Assembly (NCBI RefSeq): GCF_938039205.1
Contig: NZ_CALHVM010000067.1
Span: 1-64,000, forward strand
DNA length: 64,000 bases
Origin: an uncultured Campylobacter sp.
GTDB taxonomy: Bacteria; Campylobacterota; Campylobacteria; Campylobacterales; Campylobacteraceae
Direction of reading: 5' to 3'
The position numbers were made by a program, and so were the translations under genes. The notes under the pieces were generated by a model that saw only the letters and a program-made list of their open reading frames with translations, was not told the origin of the DNA and did no database searches. This document shows, piece by piece, positions 16,065-26,474 of this stretch (position 1 is its first letter; every line of letters begins with the position of its first letter).

Positions 16065-18908
16065 TCAATCGACCGCTCCCAAATTTGCTAGCTCGCTATC
16101 TACCTTTTCTAGCTTTTGCGTCGCGCTAGCTAGCCCTTCGCGGTTGGTTTCAACCACGGCTTGCGGGGCGGAGGCTACGAATTTCTCGTTATTTAGCATA
16201 CTTGAGAGCTTTGCTATCTCTTTTTCTAGTTTGGTTTTTTGCGACCGCAGTCGCATGATCACCGCACTCATGTCCACGCCTTCAAGCGGCACGAATGCCT
16301 CCAAATTTTCGCTCACGTCGCGCGCGGCGTTTTCGATTTTAGCGTCGCAAAACTCGATCTGCTCGCATTTAGCTAGCAGCGCAATGTAGTTTGTCGCCTC
16401 AGTCAATTTCTCGTTTCCGTTTAGCTTGATGAAAGCTTTTGGGATTTTTGAGTTGCCTTGCTCGATGGTCGCCTTTGCGCGGCGGATCGCGACGATGGCT
16501 TCGATCACTAGCTCAAAGGTCTTTTCTATCTGCAAGTCGCGCTCGTTAGCCTGCGGATACTCCTCTATCATGATCGAGCTTGCGTTTTCTAAATTTGAGC
16601 CGCTAAGCTCGTGAAAAAGGTACTCGGAGATAAACGGCATAAAGGGACTTAGCAGTCTCATCGCTTCTTTAAATATCGCTCCAAGCTCCTTTACGCTGCC
16701 TTTGTCGGCTTTGCTAAGCTCGATGCCCCAGTCGCAAAACTCATCCCATAAAAATTTATAAATCGCGTTTGCCGCGTCGTTAAAGCGGTAGGCATCGATG
16801 TTTTCTCGCACCTCGCGCACGCACTCGTTAAAGCGGCTTAGCATGTATTTACCAAGCTTGGTTTCGATTTTGACGTCGCTTAAATTTGCAAATTTAGACT
16901 CGTTTAGTAGTAGGTATTTGCTCGCGTTGTAAAGCTTGTTCGTAAAATTTCTCACGAGCTTCATCTTTTCGTCGCTTAGCTTGATGTCGCGCCCCTGCAC
17001 CGCTAGCAGCGCAAGCGTAAAGCGCAAGACGTCGGCGCTATACTCCTCGATACTAACGAGCGGGTCGATGACGTTGCCTAGGCTCTTACTCATTTTTCTG
17101 CCTTGCTCGTCTTTAACTAAAGCGTGCAGATAGATGTCGTCAAACGGCAGCTTGCCAAGCGCATTTTCGCCCTGAAACATCATCCTAGCTACCCAGAAAA
17201 ATAAAATATCAAAGCCGGTGATTAGCAGGTTGTTTGGGTAAAATTCAGCCAAATCGCCGTCAAACCATTTCTCGTTTTTTAGCTCCTCGCCGTTGCCCCA
17301 TCCAAGCGTACTAAACGGCCAAAGCCCCGAGCTAAACCAGGTATCAAGGACGTCCGGGTCTTGATGGAAATTTGCGCTTTTGCATTTTGGACACTGCGTC
17401 GGCTCGCCTTCGTCCGCCCACTCATGTCCGCACGCGTCACAGTAAAATACCGGGATCTGATGCCCCCACCATAGCTGGCGTGAGATACACCAGTCGCGAA
17501 GTTCGCGCATCCAGGCGTTAAAGCTGTTTATCCAGTGAGCCGGGTAAAATTTGGCTAATCCTTCGCCGACCTTTGCGATCGCGTCGTCTGCGATCTGTTT
17601 TTTGACGAACCACTGCTTTGAGATGTATGGTTCGACGACGTTTTTGCAGCGGTAGCAGTAGCCGACTTGATTTTCGTAGTCTTCGATCTTCTCGACGTTT
17701 CCGAGTTTTTCTAGCTCTGCGACGATGACGTCTCTGGCCTCTAGTCGCTCAAGTCCCTTAAACTGCGCGCACTGCTCGTTTAGGATGCCTTTTTCGTCAA
17801 AAACGGTGATAAATTTTAGATCGTGTCTTTTGCCGACCTCGTAGTCGTTGGTGTCGTGCGCCGGCGTGACTTTTACTAGACCCGTTCCAAACTCCATATC
17901 GACGTGTTCGTCGGCGATAATCTCGATCTCGCGACCGATTATCGGCAATACGACTTTTTTGCCGATCAAATTTTTATAGCGTTCGTCGTTTGGATTTACC
18001 ATTACCGCCGTATCGCCGAAATATGTTTCAGGCCTTGTCGTTGCCACGACGATATACGGCAAATTCTCGCTTTGATATGCTTTGTTGGAGCTGATTTCTA
18101 CTCGGTCATGCACGACCGGTGCGCTCCCGTCGTCAAAATCCACTCCGCCTCGCCTCTCTTCGCGATAATTAGCCTCGTCTTTTTGGGTTAAAATTTGCGC
18201 CTCATTCGCGCCCCTCTTGCAACCAGCAAATTCATTGCACGATACTTCGGCTTGTTTGTTTAAATTTGCCGTTAAATTTTGTCCGTCCGCAAGGTAGTAT
18301 CTCAAATGATAAAGCTTGCCTTTGTTTTCCTTGTGCTCGACCTCAATGTCAGAAAGTGCGCCGTCGTGCGTACACCAGTTTATCATGTAGTTTTCGCGTA
18401 CGATGAGTCCTTTTTTGTAGAGATTTACGAAAGCCTTTTTGACCGCTATCCTTAGTCCCTCATCCATCGTAAATCTTTGACGCGACCATGCCGGCGAGAT
18501 GCCTAGTTTTCGCATCTGATGCACAATCATGCCGCCGCTTTTTTCTTTCCATTCCCAGACTTTTTCTACAAATTTTTCGCGTCCGAGCTCTTCTTTTTTG
18601 ACGCCTTGGGCTAGGAGCTGCTTTTCAACGACGTTTTGCGTGGCGATACCTGCGTGATCAAGGCCCGGCTGCCACAGCGTTTTGTAGCCGTCCATCCTTT
18701 TGTAGCGCGTCATTATGTCTTGCAATGTGAAGGTTAGCGCGTGCCCGATATGAAGCGAGCCCGTTACGTTTGGAGGCGGCATCATGATACAAAATTTACG
18801 GCCGTCTTTGCGGATATTTTTGTTCGCGTCTATCTCGAAATATCTGCGTTCTTCCCAAATTTTATAAAATTTATCTTCTACTTCTTTTGCGTCGTAAAAT
18901 TCCGCCAT
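16065..18908 (-). CDS. valS: Valyl-tRNA synthetase with extra insertion
   Basis: Class I aminoacyl-tRNA synthetase charging tRNA-Val. It shows PPPNVTGSLHIGHA (HIGH at about 53-56), GLDHAGIATQ, the editing-domain start ATTRPETYFGDTAVMVNP, DVLDTWFSSGLWPFSTLGW and GRKMSKSLGN. A C-terminal coiled coil ends the protein (IMRLRSQKTKLEKEIAKLSSML). At 947 residues it is longer than the roughly 870-880 I expect in Campylobacter. The excess is an insertion at about residues 210-282 (18063-18281), between LADG and the CP1 editing core; it holds two cysteines and is low in hydrophobics. ATAAGGATAAAAT precedes the ATG. Confidence 0.95.
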   Translation of the reverse strand: MAEFYDAKEVEDKFYKIWEERRYFEIDANKNIRKDGRKFCIMMPPPNVTGSLHIGHALTFTLQDIMTRYKRMDGYKTLWQPGLDHAGIATQNVVEKQLLAQGVKKEELGREKFVEKVWEWKEKSGGMIVHQMRKLGISPAWSRQRFTMDEGLRIAVKKAFVNLYKKGLIVRENYMINWCTHDGALSDIEVEHKENKGKLYHLRYYLADGQNLTANLNKQAEVSCNEFAGCKRGANEAQILTQKDEANYREERRGGVDFDDGSAPVVHDRVEISSNKAYQSENLPYIVVATTRPETYFGDTAVMVNPNDERYKNLIGKKVVLPIIGREIEIIADEHVDMEFGTGLVKVTPAHDTNDYEVGKRHDLKFITVFDEKGILNEQCAQFKGLERLEARDVIVAELEKLGNVEKIEDYENQVGYCYRCKNVVEPYISKQWFVKKQIADDAIAKVGEGLAKFYPAHWINSFNAWMRELRDWCISRQLWWGHQIPVFYCDACGHEWADEGEPTQCPKCKSANFHQDPDVLDTWFSSGLWPFSTLGWGNGEELKNEKWFDGDLAEFYPNNLLITGFDILFFWVARMMFQGENALGKLPFDDIYLHALVKDEQGRKMSKSLGNVIDPLVSIEEYSADVLRFTLALLAVQGRDIKLSDEKMKLVRNFTNKLYNASKYLLLNESKFANLSDVKIETKLGKYMLSRFNECVREVRENIDAYRFNDAANAIYKFLWDEFCDWGIELSKADKGSVKELGAIFKEAMRLLSPFMPFISEYLFHELSGSNLENASSIMIEEYPQANERDLQIEKTFELVIEAIVAIRRAKATIEQGNSKIPKAFIKLNGNEKLTEATNYIALLAKCEQIEFCDAKIENAARDVSENLEAFVPLEGVDMSAVIMRLRSQKTKLEKEIAKLSSMLNNEKFVASAPQAVVETNREGLASATQKLEKVDSELANLGAVD

Positions 18909-19007
18909 ATTTTATCCTTAATAATTGTTTAAAAAATGTCGGATTTTACTACAAATTTGCTAATAGTATGTTTAAAATAGGTTGTTTTTAAGAATAGGCA
19001 AAGAAAA

Positions 19008-19033
19008 GCGAAGCGGCTAAAAAACCGCTTCGC
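19008..19033 (-). terminator. Intrinsic terminator of the pbpC-macroglobulin operon
   Basis: GCGAAGCGG (19008-19016) and CCGCTTCGC (19025-19033) form a perfect 9-bp GC-rich stem. Read leftward it is followed by TTTTCTTT. It sits 7 bases past the stop of the macroglobulin gene. Confidence 0.8.
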
Positions 19034-19039
19034 AAAGGA

Positions 19040-22000
19040 TCATTTGACGATAAATTCGTGCTGAGCTAGATCGTAGTCGCTCATGCTCTCGTCGTACATG
19101 TTCTCCGTGATGACCGCAGGTAGCATGCACTTACCGCTCATGACGACGCGAAGAGGCGTATAAAGCACGTGCGCATCCTTGCTGGCGTCCAAGCTATAAA
19201 AGCTCAAAACTCTGTCGTCCTCGATGTTTTGATGCTCGAGAGTTAAAGAGTTTTTCGTAGCTTCAGTTCTTACGTTTGGTACGATGTTTTCGTTTACCAC
19301 CTCAAGGCAAGGGCTGATCGTTTCGTTTATCACGCCGTTTCTGATAAACTCATTCGTTTTAAGAGAAAGCTTCGAGTAGATGACGTCGTTTACCTTAAGC
19401 GCGTTGATATCGATCTCTTTGCCGTCTTTACCGACGAAGGTTCTGTAGATATCAAGCCCTTTTTTGTCAAATTTGTGATTTACGTCTAGCTTTTTGTAGC
19501 CTGACGCGCTAACGCCTAGATAGACGGCTGCGCCGTTTTCAGGTACGATAGTGATCTCAGGCTTTTTAGGAGCGATGTTGATAGCTCCGCGACCGTCGAA
19601 ATTTAGATCGTGTCCGTCGGCGATTAGCTTAAATTTGTTCTCGCTTGAGACGTCTTTGATATAAGCTCTTAGCGCTCTTAGCGTAAATGCGCGCTCCTGT
19701 GTCGAATGCAGCTTATCTACGCGAGCGATCAGGTAGTCTGCTAGCTCGTCGCTAAATGCGTTTTTTTCAAAGTGATTGGCGTGCAAAAGTAACATAAAGG
19801 CCTTGTTTCTGATCTCTGAGCCAAAGTTATCTGCTAGCTCTTTTTCGCGGTCAAAGGTCGATTTGTTTAGTCCTTTTAGCACTTTTTCGCTCTCTTTATT
19901 TAGTCCCTCGTTTTTGAGGATCGCTGCCATCAAGTATCCGTCAAGCGCGCTGTTTTGGTATCTCTTTTGATCGTATAGAGCGTTTAGCTTTGATCTATCG
20001 AGTTTCTTTTGCGTGCTTAGGACGTAGGCTGCGTAAAGGGCTTGGAAGTTATCGTTGCTGCCAAATGCCTTTAGCCAGTCGATCGCTTTACTTTTTACGT
20101 GGCTATCTAGCGCAAAGCCTGATTTTTCAAGCGTAAATAGCATATCGATAGCGTAGATCGAAGCAAAGTTGTTCGTGTAGCTTAGCTGATCCCAGTAGCC
20201 GATGCTGCCGTCTATTTTTTGCATATTGATGACGTCTTGCAAGCCTGCTTCGACGAATCTTTTTCTATCGGCTTCTTTTGCCTTGGCTTCTTTAGAATCG
20301 TCTCCGCCAAGCACTAGGAAATTTAGCTCAAAAAGCTTACTTGAGCGTTGCTCGGAGCATCCGTAAGGGTAATTTACGAGCTTGTCGCTATTTGCGCTTA
20401 GTACGCCTTTGATAGAGCTTGAAGCGTCGATCCTGATGCGTTTAAACTCCTCGTCAAGCTTAAATGTCTTTTCCACGGTAGCCTGGAAATTTTTAGCGTA
20501 GGTACTAAGCGGATAGGCGTGGATGACGTCAAGCTTTTGCGAGTACGTATAGCCGTTTTTACCGTCGTTTGCGGTGAAATTTATATATGATTTACCCGTA
20601 GCGTTAGCATCGATGACGAAATTTAATTTCGCGTTTTCGTTAGGTTTTAGCTCGATGCTGTCAACTGCTAGCTGTGCGTTTAGGTTCGTATCTATGCTTA
20701 GGGCGACGGTTTTTGGCTCTTTAGTGGTGTTGATCACTCTTAGTGTGTAGTTTACCTGGTCGCCTTGGATCAAATACGCAGTTTGCGTCGGTTTTAGGAT
20801 GATGTCGTCTTTTACCTTGACGGCATTTACGCTAAAGCCGAGCTTGTCGCCGATGACGCTAAGTACGGCCAAATTTATCTCGGAGTTAAAGTCGCTAGGT
20901 ACCTCTACGTCAAAGTTTGCTACGCCGTCCGCACCCGCTTTTGCGGTTTGCATTTTGATGTAGGTTTTGACGTTTTTCTTATCGACAGGGCTGGCAAATT
21001 TAGCCATTCTCATCTCCATGAGAGCAGCTGCCGCGTCGCCGCCGAAGCTTAGTACTTTGCCGTCTTTTTTAAATCCGCTCAAATTTGCGTAGATGTCATA
21101 ATCAAGCACGCCGTCGTTTAAAATTTTGTCAAAAAAGTTAAGCGGGCTCTTTAGCTTTTGATTTGTTACTTGTAGCACGCCTTCATCGACCGCAAATAGC
21201 GTAACCTCTGCATTTGGCTCAGTTTTTACGGTAGTTTTAAATTTGGAGTTTGACTTGACGACTTTTGGCGCTTCGATGCTGACGTTTGTCGCTCGGTATG
21301 ATTTGTCCGCTTTTGCATAGACTTTGTCATAGGTTCTAAACGGCAAGACGTCGTTATCGGCTACGCGCATGATGGATGCGGTTACATAAAGTCCCTCAAA
21401 ATCGAAGTCAAGGTCAAATTTAGCGTTTGCTACGTTGTTTTCTATATTTACGACTTTATACTTTTTGACGTTTTCTGACTCGACCGTGATGATGCCGATG
21501 CCGCTTTTTAGCACAGAGCTAACGTCTACGTTTAGCGAATCGCCTTTTTTATAGACTTTTTGATTTAGCTTGATTTTAGCTTTTGCTAGCTCTTTTGTCG
21601 GTTGCAACGTGCCGCCGTAGTCCCAGCCGCTAACGTAGATATCTAAATTTGCCGAGTGGCCGCTTAGGATATCGGAAACCACGACTATGAAGTCGCCGCT
21701 TTGATTGAAATCATAAACGAATTCGTTACCGCTAAGAGTATCGCTAAAGACCTTTTCGTAGCGTTTGTTCCATTTTAGATAGCCTTCTTTGTCGTAGTTG
21801 TATTCCCAGATCGCTTTTTTGATCTCGACGGCTTTTTGTCTATCTTTTAACTCCTCGTCTTTAAGCGGATCGACGCTTACGAAATTTAGCGTTAGTTTGG
21901 AGTTTGCGTCGATGTAGGTGTCGTTTGCTCTGACGCCGACCATCACGTCAAAAGGATATACGCTAAAGTCGTTGCTAGCGCTTACATTTTTGCCGTCATC

Positions 22001-24205
22001 GTTAATGGTAAATACCGCGGTGCCTTTTAAAATGCTTGCGATTTTGCCTTTGTTTTGTAGCTTAAACGCAGTCGCACCTTTGCCCTCGTTGTCTAGAGTG
22101 ACTGGTTTAGTAAACTGATCTAGGCCGTTTGCGGCGTATTCGCCGTTGCTAAATTTATACTCTTTAAATTTATCGTTTTTGTAATCTTGTTGATATAAAT
22201 TTAACGCCACGTCGCCTTCTAAATTAGCCGCCGCTCCGCCAAAAAGGTAGTTGCTTTGCAGTTTTACGTCTATTAGATCGTCTAGAGCGTAAATTTGCTT
22301 ATCTAGCTTAACTTCGTTTTTGATGCGTTGCGGAGTAAAGGACTCGACTGAAAAGTCGTAGCTATCGATGATTTTATTTGCAAAGATCACTTCAAATTTA
22401 AACGTTCCGGTTAGTCCCGAGTTTACCGGCTCGTCGAAATTTATCACGCCAAGCTCGGTGGTGTTTACGCCTTTATTTAGGATCACTTTATTTTGCGGAT
22501 CTCTGATTTTTAGCTTAACGGGCATGTTTGAGAGGCTCTTAAACAGCGCGTTTTTGATGATGATCTCGCCTTTTATGTTTTCCTGCGGGCGGATGATGTT
22601 GCTAGCAAAGTGCAAATACGCGCTATACGTTTCGCTTCTATCTTTGGCGTCTAAATTTGACTCCTCGTTTAGGCGTTTGTTTTGCGATAGGGCGATGAAG
22701 CTTTGCTCTTTACCTAGCGTTAAAACTGCGCTTGAGACGTCCTTGCCGATGTCTTTTTTATTAAATTTAAATACGCCTTCGTCGTTTGTGATGCCGCTTG
22801 CGATGAGATTGTTTTTAGTGGAGTAAATTTTGACGTCCGCGTTTGCGACTACTTCGTTTTTGCTTAAGCGGTTGGCAAATAAAAACACCTCGTCTTTTGA
22901 AACCTTCATGCTTAGGCCGATATCGGTTAGATAGACCGCTTTTTGTACGCTTTTGTCTTTGTCGTAGTAGACCGTGACTAGATAAACTCCGTCGCCGCCC
23001 TCGGCAAAGTCAAGCTTGATCTTGCTTTTTTGCATTTCGTTCTGAGCGCCGCCGATCTCGTAGTTTTTGCTGGCTACTTCCTCGGCGTAGTTATCCAAAG
23101 GAGTCTCGGTAAAATTTAAAAAGTATCTTAAATTTTGCTCTTTTAGCTTTTCGACGACGACTTTAGCGGTGTTTGTGTTTACGCTTTTTATGCCGATCTC
23201 GCCCAGGTTAGACATATACGTGCCGCTATCGGTAAACTCCAAAAACGGCTTTAGATCGCCAAAAGCGACGTTAAAGGTGGAGTTTTCTCGTAGCATCGAG
23301 TAGTCGTCGCCAAAGCCCTTATAGAAGGTGATTTTGTAGGTTGTCTGCGGTTTGAAGTCTTTACTGGTGATGTCGATATAGTAGTAGTAATACTCGCCGT
23401 CGGCGTCTTGGTGGCTAGTGTACTCCATTTCGCCAACTTCAAAGCTATTTACGCCCTCGACCTTGATAAATTTTTTAATATTATCAGAATCTATCCAATC
23501 TTTAAGATAGAGTCTAGCCGCTAGTTTGCCGTTATCTAGGCTAATGCCTTCGACTTCGTTTAAAAACATAGTCTTGGCTTTTGGCTTATCGACGAAATTT
23601 TCATCGGGATTTGAGACTTTTTGCACGACTTCAAAACTATCGGCCAAATTTATACCCGAAGTATTTTTGAGGTTTTTAGAAACCGAAAATACTAAATTGT
23701 CGCCGCTTTCAAGTAACTTTATCTGAAAGCTTTTAGGCGTTTTGGCTACGATTTTATATTTGATGTTTTGTTTGGCTAAATTTTGCTTGTCGTAAATTTT
23801 AAAATTCGCGGCAAACTCATCCTCGCTAACCTCGTCATTAAACACCGCTAAAAAGGTATCTCCGGAGTACTCGATCATATTTGATAGCACGAAATCTCCG
23901 CCGTAAAATTTAACCTTACTATCGCCTTTTTTGCACGAGTAGCTTACGCCTTTTGCAAGAGGCTTTTTAGGGTAAAAGAAAATCGAGTCTGATCCATACT
24001 CAAAGGCTCCCGTTATCTCGGGCGCGCACTCGATTATTTTTTTGTGCGTGACCTTGCCGATGAGAGACTGTTCGTTTTGGGCGTATTTTACGCCAATGCT
24101 TACCGAGCCGTCGTCTAACGCCCTGCTTGAACCGTCAAGCGTAAAGGCGCTTAAATTTGCTGCCAAGATGCAGCTTAGGCTTAAGCCGACTAGCTTTAAA
24201 CGCAT
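19040..24205 (-). CDS. Bacterial alpha-2-macroglobulin (YfhM type) with thioester
   Basis: A very large periplasmic protease trap of 1721 residues. The start is the ATG at 24205, which has AAGGAGG 7 bases upstream and shares one base with the pbpC stop; the open frame extends further but lacks an RBS. The signal peptide is MRLKLVGLSLSCILAANLSA with no good lipobox. A series of macroglobulin beta domains precedes the thioester site YPYGCSEQ, whose Cys is residue 1283 and whose Gln is intact. The alpha/alpha toroid and receptor-like C-terminal domain follow. Such proteins covalently trap attacking proteases; pairing with PbpC suggests guarding or repairing a breached wall. Confidence 0.9.
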   Translation of the reverse strand: MRLKLVGLSLSCILAANLSAFTLDGSSRALDDGSVSIGVKYAQNEQSLIGKVTHKKIIECAPEITGAFEYGSDSIFFYPKKPLAKGVSYSCKKGDSKVKFYGGDFVLSNMIEYSGDTFLAVFNDEVSEDEFAANFKIYDKQNLAKQNIKYKIVAKTPKSFQIKLLESGDNLVFSVSKNLKNTSGINLADSFEVVQKVSNPDENFVDKPKAKTMFLNEVEGISLDNGKLAARLYLKDWIDSDNIKKFIKVEGVNSFEVGEMEYTSHQDADGEYYYYYIDITSKDFKPQTTYKITFYKGFGDDYSMLRENSTFNVAFGDLKPFLEFTDSGTYMSNLGEIGIKSVNTNTAKVVVEKLKEQNLRYFLNFTETPLDNYAEEVASKNYEIGGAQNEMQKSKIKLDFAEGGDGVYLVTVYYDKDKSVQKAVYLTDIGLSMKVSKDEVFLFANRLSKNEVVANADVKIYSTKNNLIASGITNDEGVFKFNKKDIGKDVSSAVLTLGKEQSFIALSQNKRLNEESNLDAKDRSETYSAYLHFASNIIRPQENIKGEIIIKNALFKSLSNMPVKLKIRDPQNKVILNKGVNTTELGVINFDEPVNSGLTGTFKFEVIFANKIIDSYDFSVESFTPQRIKNEVKLDKQIYALDDLIDVKLQSNYLFGGAAANLEGDVALNLYQQDYKNDKFKEYKFSNGEYAANGLDQFTKPVTLDNEGKGATAFKLQNKGKIASILKGTAVFTINDDGKNVSASNDFSVYPFDVMVGVRANDTYIDANSKLTLNFVSVDPLKDEELKDRQKAVEIKKAIWEYNYDKEGYLKWNKRYEKVFSDTLSGNEFVYDFNQSGDFIVVVSDILSGHSANLDIYVSGWDYGGTLQPTKELAKAKIKLNQKVYKKGDSLNVDVSSVLKSGIGIITVESENVKKYKVVNIENNVANAKFDLDFDFEGLYVTASIMRVADNDVLPFRTYDKVYAKADKSYRATNVSIEAPKVVKSNSKFKTTVKTEPNAEVTLFAVDEGVLQVTNQKLKSPLNFFDKILNDGVLDYDIYANLSGFKKDGKVLSFGGDAAAALMEMRMAKFASPVDKKNVKTYIKMQTAKAGADGVANFDVEVPSDFNSEINLAVLSVIGDKLGFSVNAVKVKDDIILKPTQTAYLIQGDQVNYTLRVINTTKEPKTVALSIDTNLNAQLAVDSIELKPNENAKLNFVIDANATGKSYINFTANDGKNGYTYSQKLDVIHAYPLSTYAKNFQATVEKTFKLDEEFKRIRIDASSSIKGVLSANSDKLVNYPYGCSEQRSSKLFELNFLVLGGDDSKEAKAKEADRKRFVEAGLQDVINMQKIDGSIGYWDQLSYTNNFASIYAIDMLFTLEKSGFALDSHVKSKAIDWLKAFGSNDNFQALYAAYVLSTQKKLDRSKLNALYDQKRYQNSALDGYLMAAILKNEGLNKESEKVLKGLNKSTFDREKELADNFGSEIRNKAFMLLLHANHFEKNAFSDELADYLIARVDKLHSTQERAFTLRALRAYIKDVSSENKFKLIADGHDLNFDGRGAINIAPKKPEITIVPENGAAVYLGVSASGYKKLDVNHKFDKKGLDIYRTFVGKDGKEIDINALKVNDVIYSKLSLKTNEFIRNGVINETISPCLEVVNENIVPNVRTEATKNSLTLEHQNIEDDRVLSFYSLDASKDAHVLYTPLRVVMSGKCMLPAVITENMYDESMSDYDLAQHEFIVK

Positions 24206-26373
24206 TAAAACCTCCTTATTTCGATATTGATTTCGCTTAAATTCGAATTTTCGTCCAGACACCCGAGCTTGTGTTTGCCTTGCGTTAAATTTAAGGTATT
24301 TTCGCTCGCGTTGTTTACTTTTTTCCACTCGTTTTCGTCGATCTTGAGATATATCTCATCGCCGATATACGCGTAACATTTTAGCATAACTTTGGTTAAA
24401 TTCTCATCGCTCAGCAGAATTTGATTATTTGACGGCGTTGCAACGAGAGGTTTATAGCTTTTAAATTTATAGTAACAAGGACTTTCTTTGATATCTTCTT
24501 GAGTAATCGCGCCGTTTTTTAGTAAAAATCCTACTTCATCGCCCCTGATACTCTCGCAGATATCCTTTGGCGTAACGCCCTCTATCTGCCAGTCGTCCTC
24601 CTTGTCTCTGCACTCTTTAAATTTAAACGCGTCAAGGCAGGTTTTTTGGGACTCAATGCCGCCTGGCGCGCTCATGAAAGATAATTTTTGTTTTTGAGCT
24701 AGCAGCTTAAAGATGTCAAAAACCGTGCGAGACGCGTCGCTAAATCCGCTTAAATTTTGCGTCTTTTTGCCGCTAAAGTTGCCAAACCAAACCGCGACCG
24801 TGTAGTCGTTATTTACGCCGATCGTATAGATATCGCGCGAACCGTAGCTGGTGCCGGTTTTAAAGGCGATTTGAGGCGTGTCTTTTGCGTATTGCCACGC
24901 GACGCCCAGATAGCTTCTTGACGCGCTTGAGAGCATTTTTGAGGTTAGATACGCGCTTTGCGGGCTGATTAGCCGTCCGTAGCCTAGTAGTGTTTTGCCG
25001 GCAACCTCTAGCGGTTTTAGCTCGCCGCCGTTTGCGTAGATAGTGTAGAGGTGGGCTAAGCTTAGCAAGCTCATTTCCGCGCTTCCAAGCGCGATACTAT
25101 CGGCGTAAAATTCCTTTGAATAACTCACCAAATGCACTCTAGAAAGCAGCTCGTAAAGAGAGTTTTCGCCTAGTTTGTTGTTTAGACTAACGGCCGGGAT
25201 ATTTAGGCTAAGCGCCAGCGCCTCGGTCGCCGAGATGATACCGAAAAACCTGCTGTCGTAGTTTTTAGGCACGTACTCTCCGAGGAAAATTTCAGTATCT
25301 ATCATCTGGCTTTTTGGCGTGATGAAACCCTCGTCGAGTCCTAGCGAAAATATAAATGGCTTTAGCGTGGAGCCCACGTTTCTACTCATCGTTACGCCGT
25401 CGTTTTGTCCCTGCGGAGCGTGCCAGTCGTGCGAACCCACGTATGCCGCCACACTCATATTTTTGTTGTCGATTATTATCCCTGCGGCATTGTAGGCGTC
25501 TTTTGATTTTAGCGAGGTTGCCGTATTTTTTAGCGCGTTTTCTAGTAAAATTTGCAAATTTAGATCCAAATTTGAGTGCGTAACTCCGTTTTTTAGAGCT
25601 TGCGCTGCGTAGTGCCTGGCCTTATAAACGGCGTCGTAGCGTTTGTTTTTAAAAGGCTCTCTTTGTGCCCTTTGAAATGCACTTTGATCTATCACGCCAG
25701 CTTTATAAAGCAGCTTTGCGACGCGGTTTTTTAGTGCGTTGATGTTTGATTTTTTATCTAGGCGGTTGGCGTTTGGATTTTTTGGGATCGTGCTTAAAAG
25801 TGCGCACTCGGCGATACTAAGCTCACTTAAATCTTTGCCGAAATAAAACCTCGCCGCAGCCGCCGCACCCTCGATATTTCCGCCGTATGGAGCGAGGTTA
25901 AAGTAAAAATTTAAAATCTCGCCTTTGCTATAGTGCCACTCAAGTTGAAGCGCGGTAAAGATTTCTTTAAATTTATTCGCGTAGGTGCGCTCCTCTCGCT
26001 TCATCATGCGCGCGACTTGCATCGTGATCGTAGAGGCGCCGATACGGTTTTTGTGCGTGAGGTTGTGCGCGGTCGCGCGAATCATGGCGAATGGATTTAC
26101 GCCGATGTGGTAGTAGAAAAATTTATCCTCAAATAAAATAACGCTATCTTTTAGCGTCTGCGGTATGTTTTTAGCTTCAAATCTCCAAATTTCGTCGCTG
26201 CTAGGCCGAAGGGCGACGATCTGGCCGTTTTTATCAAAAAGTATGAACGAATTTTCCCGCTTTAGCGCTTTCGTGTCAAGCGGATACGCAAAGTCAAGCG
26301 CCAAAAAAGCTACAAAGCAAAGCAGGGCGACTGCGGCGGAAAATTTGATAAATTTAGCTAAAACTCTTTTCAT
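24205..26373 (-). CDS. pbpC: Penicillin-binding protein 1C
   Basis: Bifunctional peptidoglycan enzyme with one N-terminal membrane anchor (about residues 12-28). The glycosyltransferase domain shows ILFEDKFFYYHIGVNP, RIGASTITMQVARMM, FNLAPYGGNIEGAAAAARFYF. The transpeptidase domain has SRNVGSTLKPFIF (SxxK-like), SLN and KTGTSYGSRD. The C-terminal PBP1C domain (about the last 90 residues) is present. I prefer the ATG at 26373 (MKRVLAKFIKFSA), giving 722 residues; a frame extension to 26445 would run into the fumC promoter. It forms a tight operon with the macroglobulin gene, an association well known in proteobacteria. Confidence 0.9.
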   Translation of the reverse strand: MKRVLAKFIKFSAAVALLCFVAFLALDFAYPLDTKALKRENSFILFDKNGQIVALRPSSDEIWRFEAKNIPQTLKDSVILFEDKFFYYHIGVNPFAMIRATAHNLTHKNRIGASTITMQVARMMKREERTYANKFKEIFTALQLEWHYSKGEILNFYFNLAPYGGNIEGAAAAARFYFGKDLSELSIAECALLSTIPKNPNANRLDKKSNINALKNRVAKLLYKAGVIDQSAFQRAQREPFKNKRYDAVYKARHYAAQALKNGVTHSNLDLNLQILLENALKNTATSLKSKDAYNAAGIIIDNKNMSVAAYVGSHDWHAPQGQNDGVTMSRNVGSTLKPFIFSLGLDEGFITPKSQMIDTEIFLGEYVPKNYDSRFFGIISATEALALSLNIPAVSLNNKLGENSLYELLSRVHLVSYSKEFYADSIALGSAEMSLLSLAHLYTIYANGGELKPLEVAGKTLLGYGRLISPQSAYLTSKMLSSASRSYLGVAWQYAKDTPQIAFKTGTSYGSRDIYTIGVNNDYTVAVWFGNFSGKKTQNLSGFSDASRTVFDIFKLLAQKQKLSFMSAPGGIESQKTCLDAFKFKECRDKEDDWQIEGVTPKDICESIRGDEVGFLLKNGAITQEDIKESPCYYKFKSYKPLVATPSNNQILLSDENLTKVMLKCYAYIGDEIYLKIDENEWKKVNNASENTLNLTQGKHKLGCLDENSNLSEINIEIRRF

Positions 26374-26434
26374 TTCGCGATTATATCGAATTTGCGCGTA
26401 AAATCTCGAAAGATTAAATTTATGATAATTGATA

Positions 26435-26440
26435 TATAAT
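26435..26440 (+). promoter_or_regulatory. -10 box of fumC
   Basis: TATAAT 34 bases before the fumC ATG, in an AT-rich interval shared with divergent pbpC. AAGGAG at 26460-26465 is the ribosome site. Confidence 0.55.
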
Positions 26441-26474
26441 TTCAAATACTAATTTAAGTAAAGGAGATAAAGAC

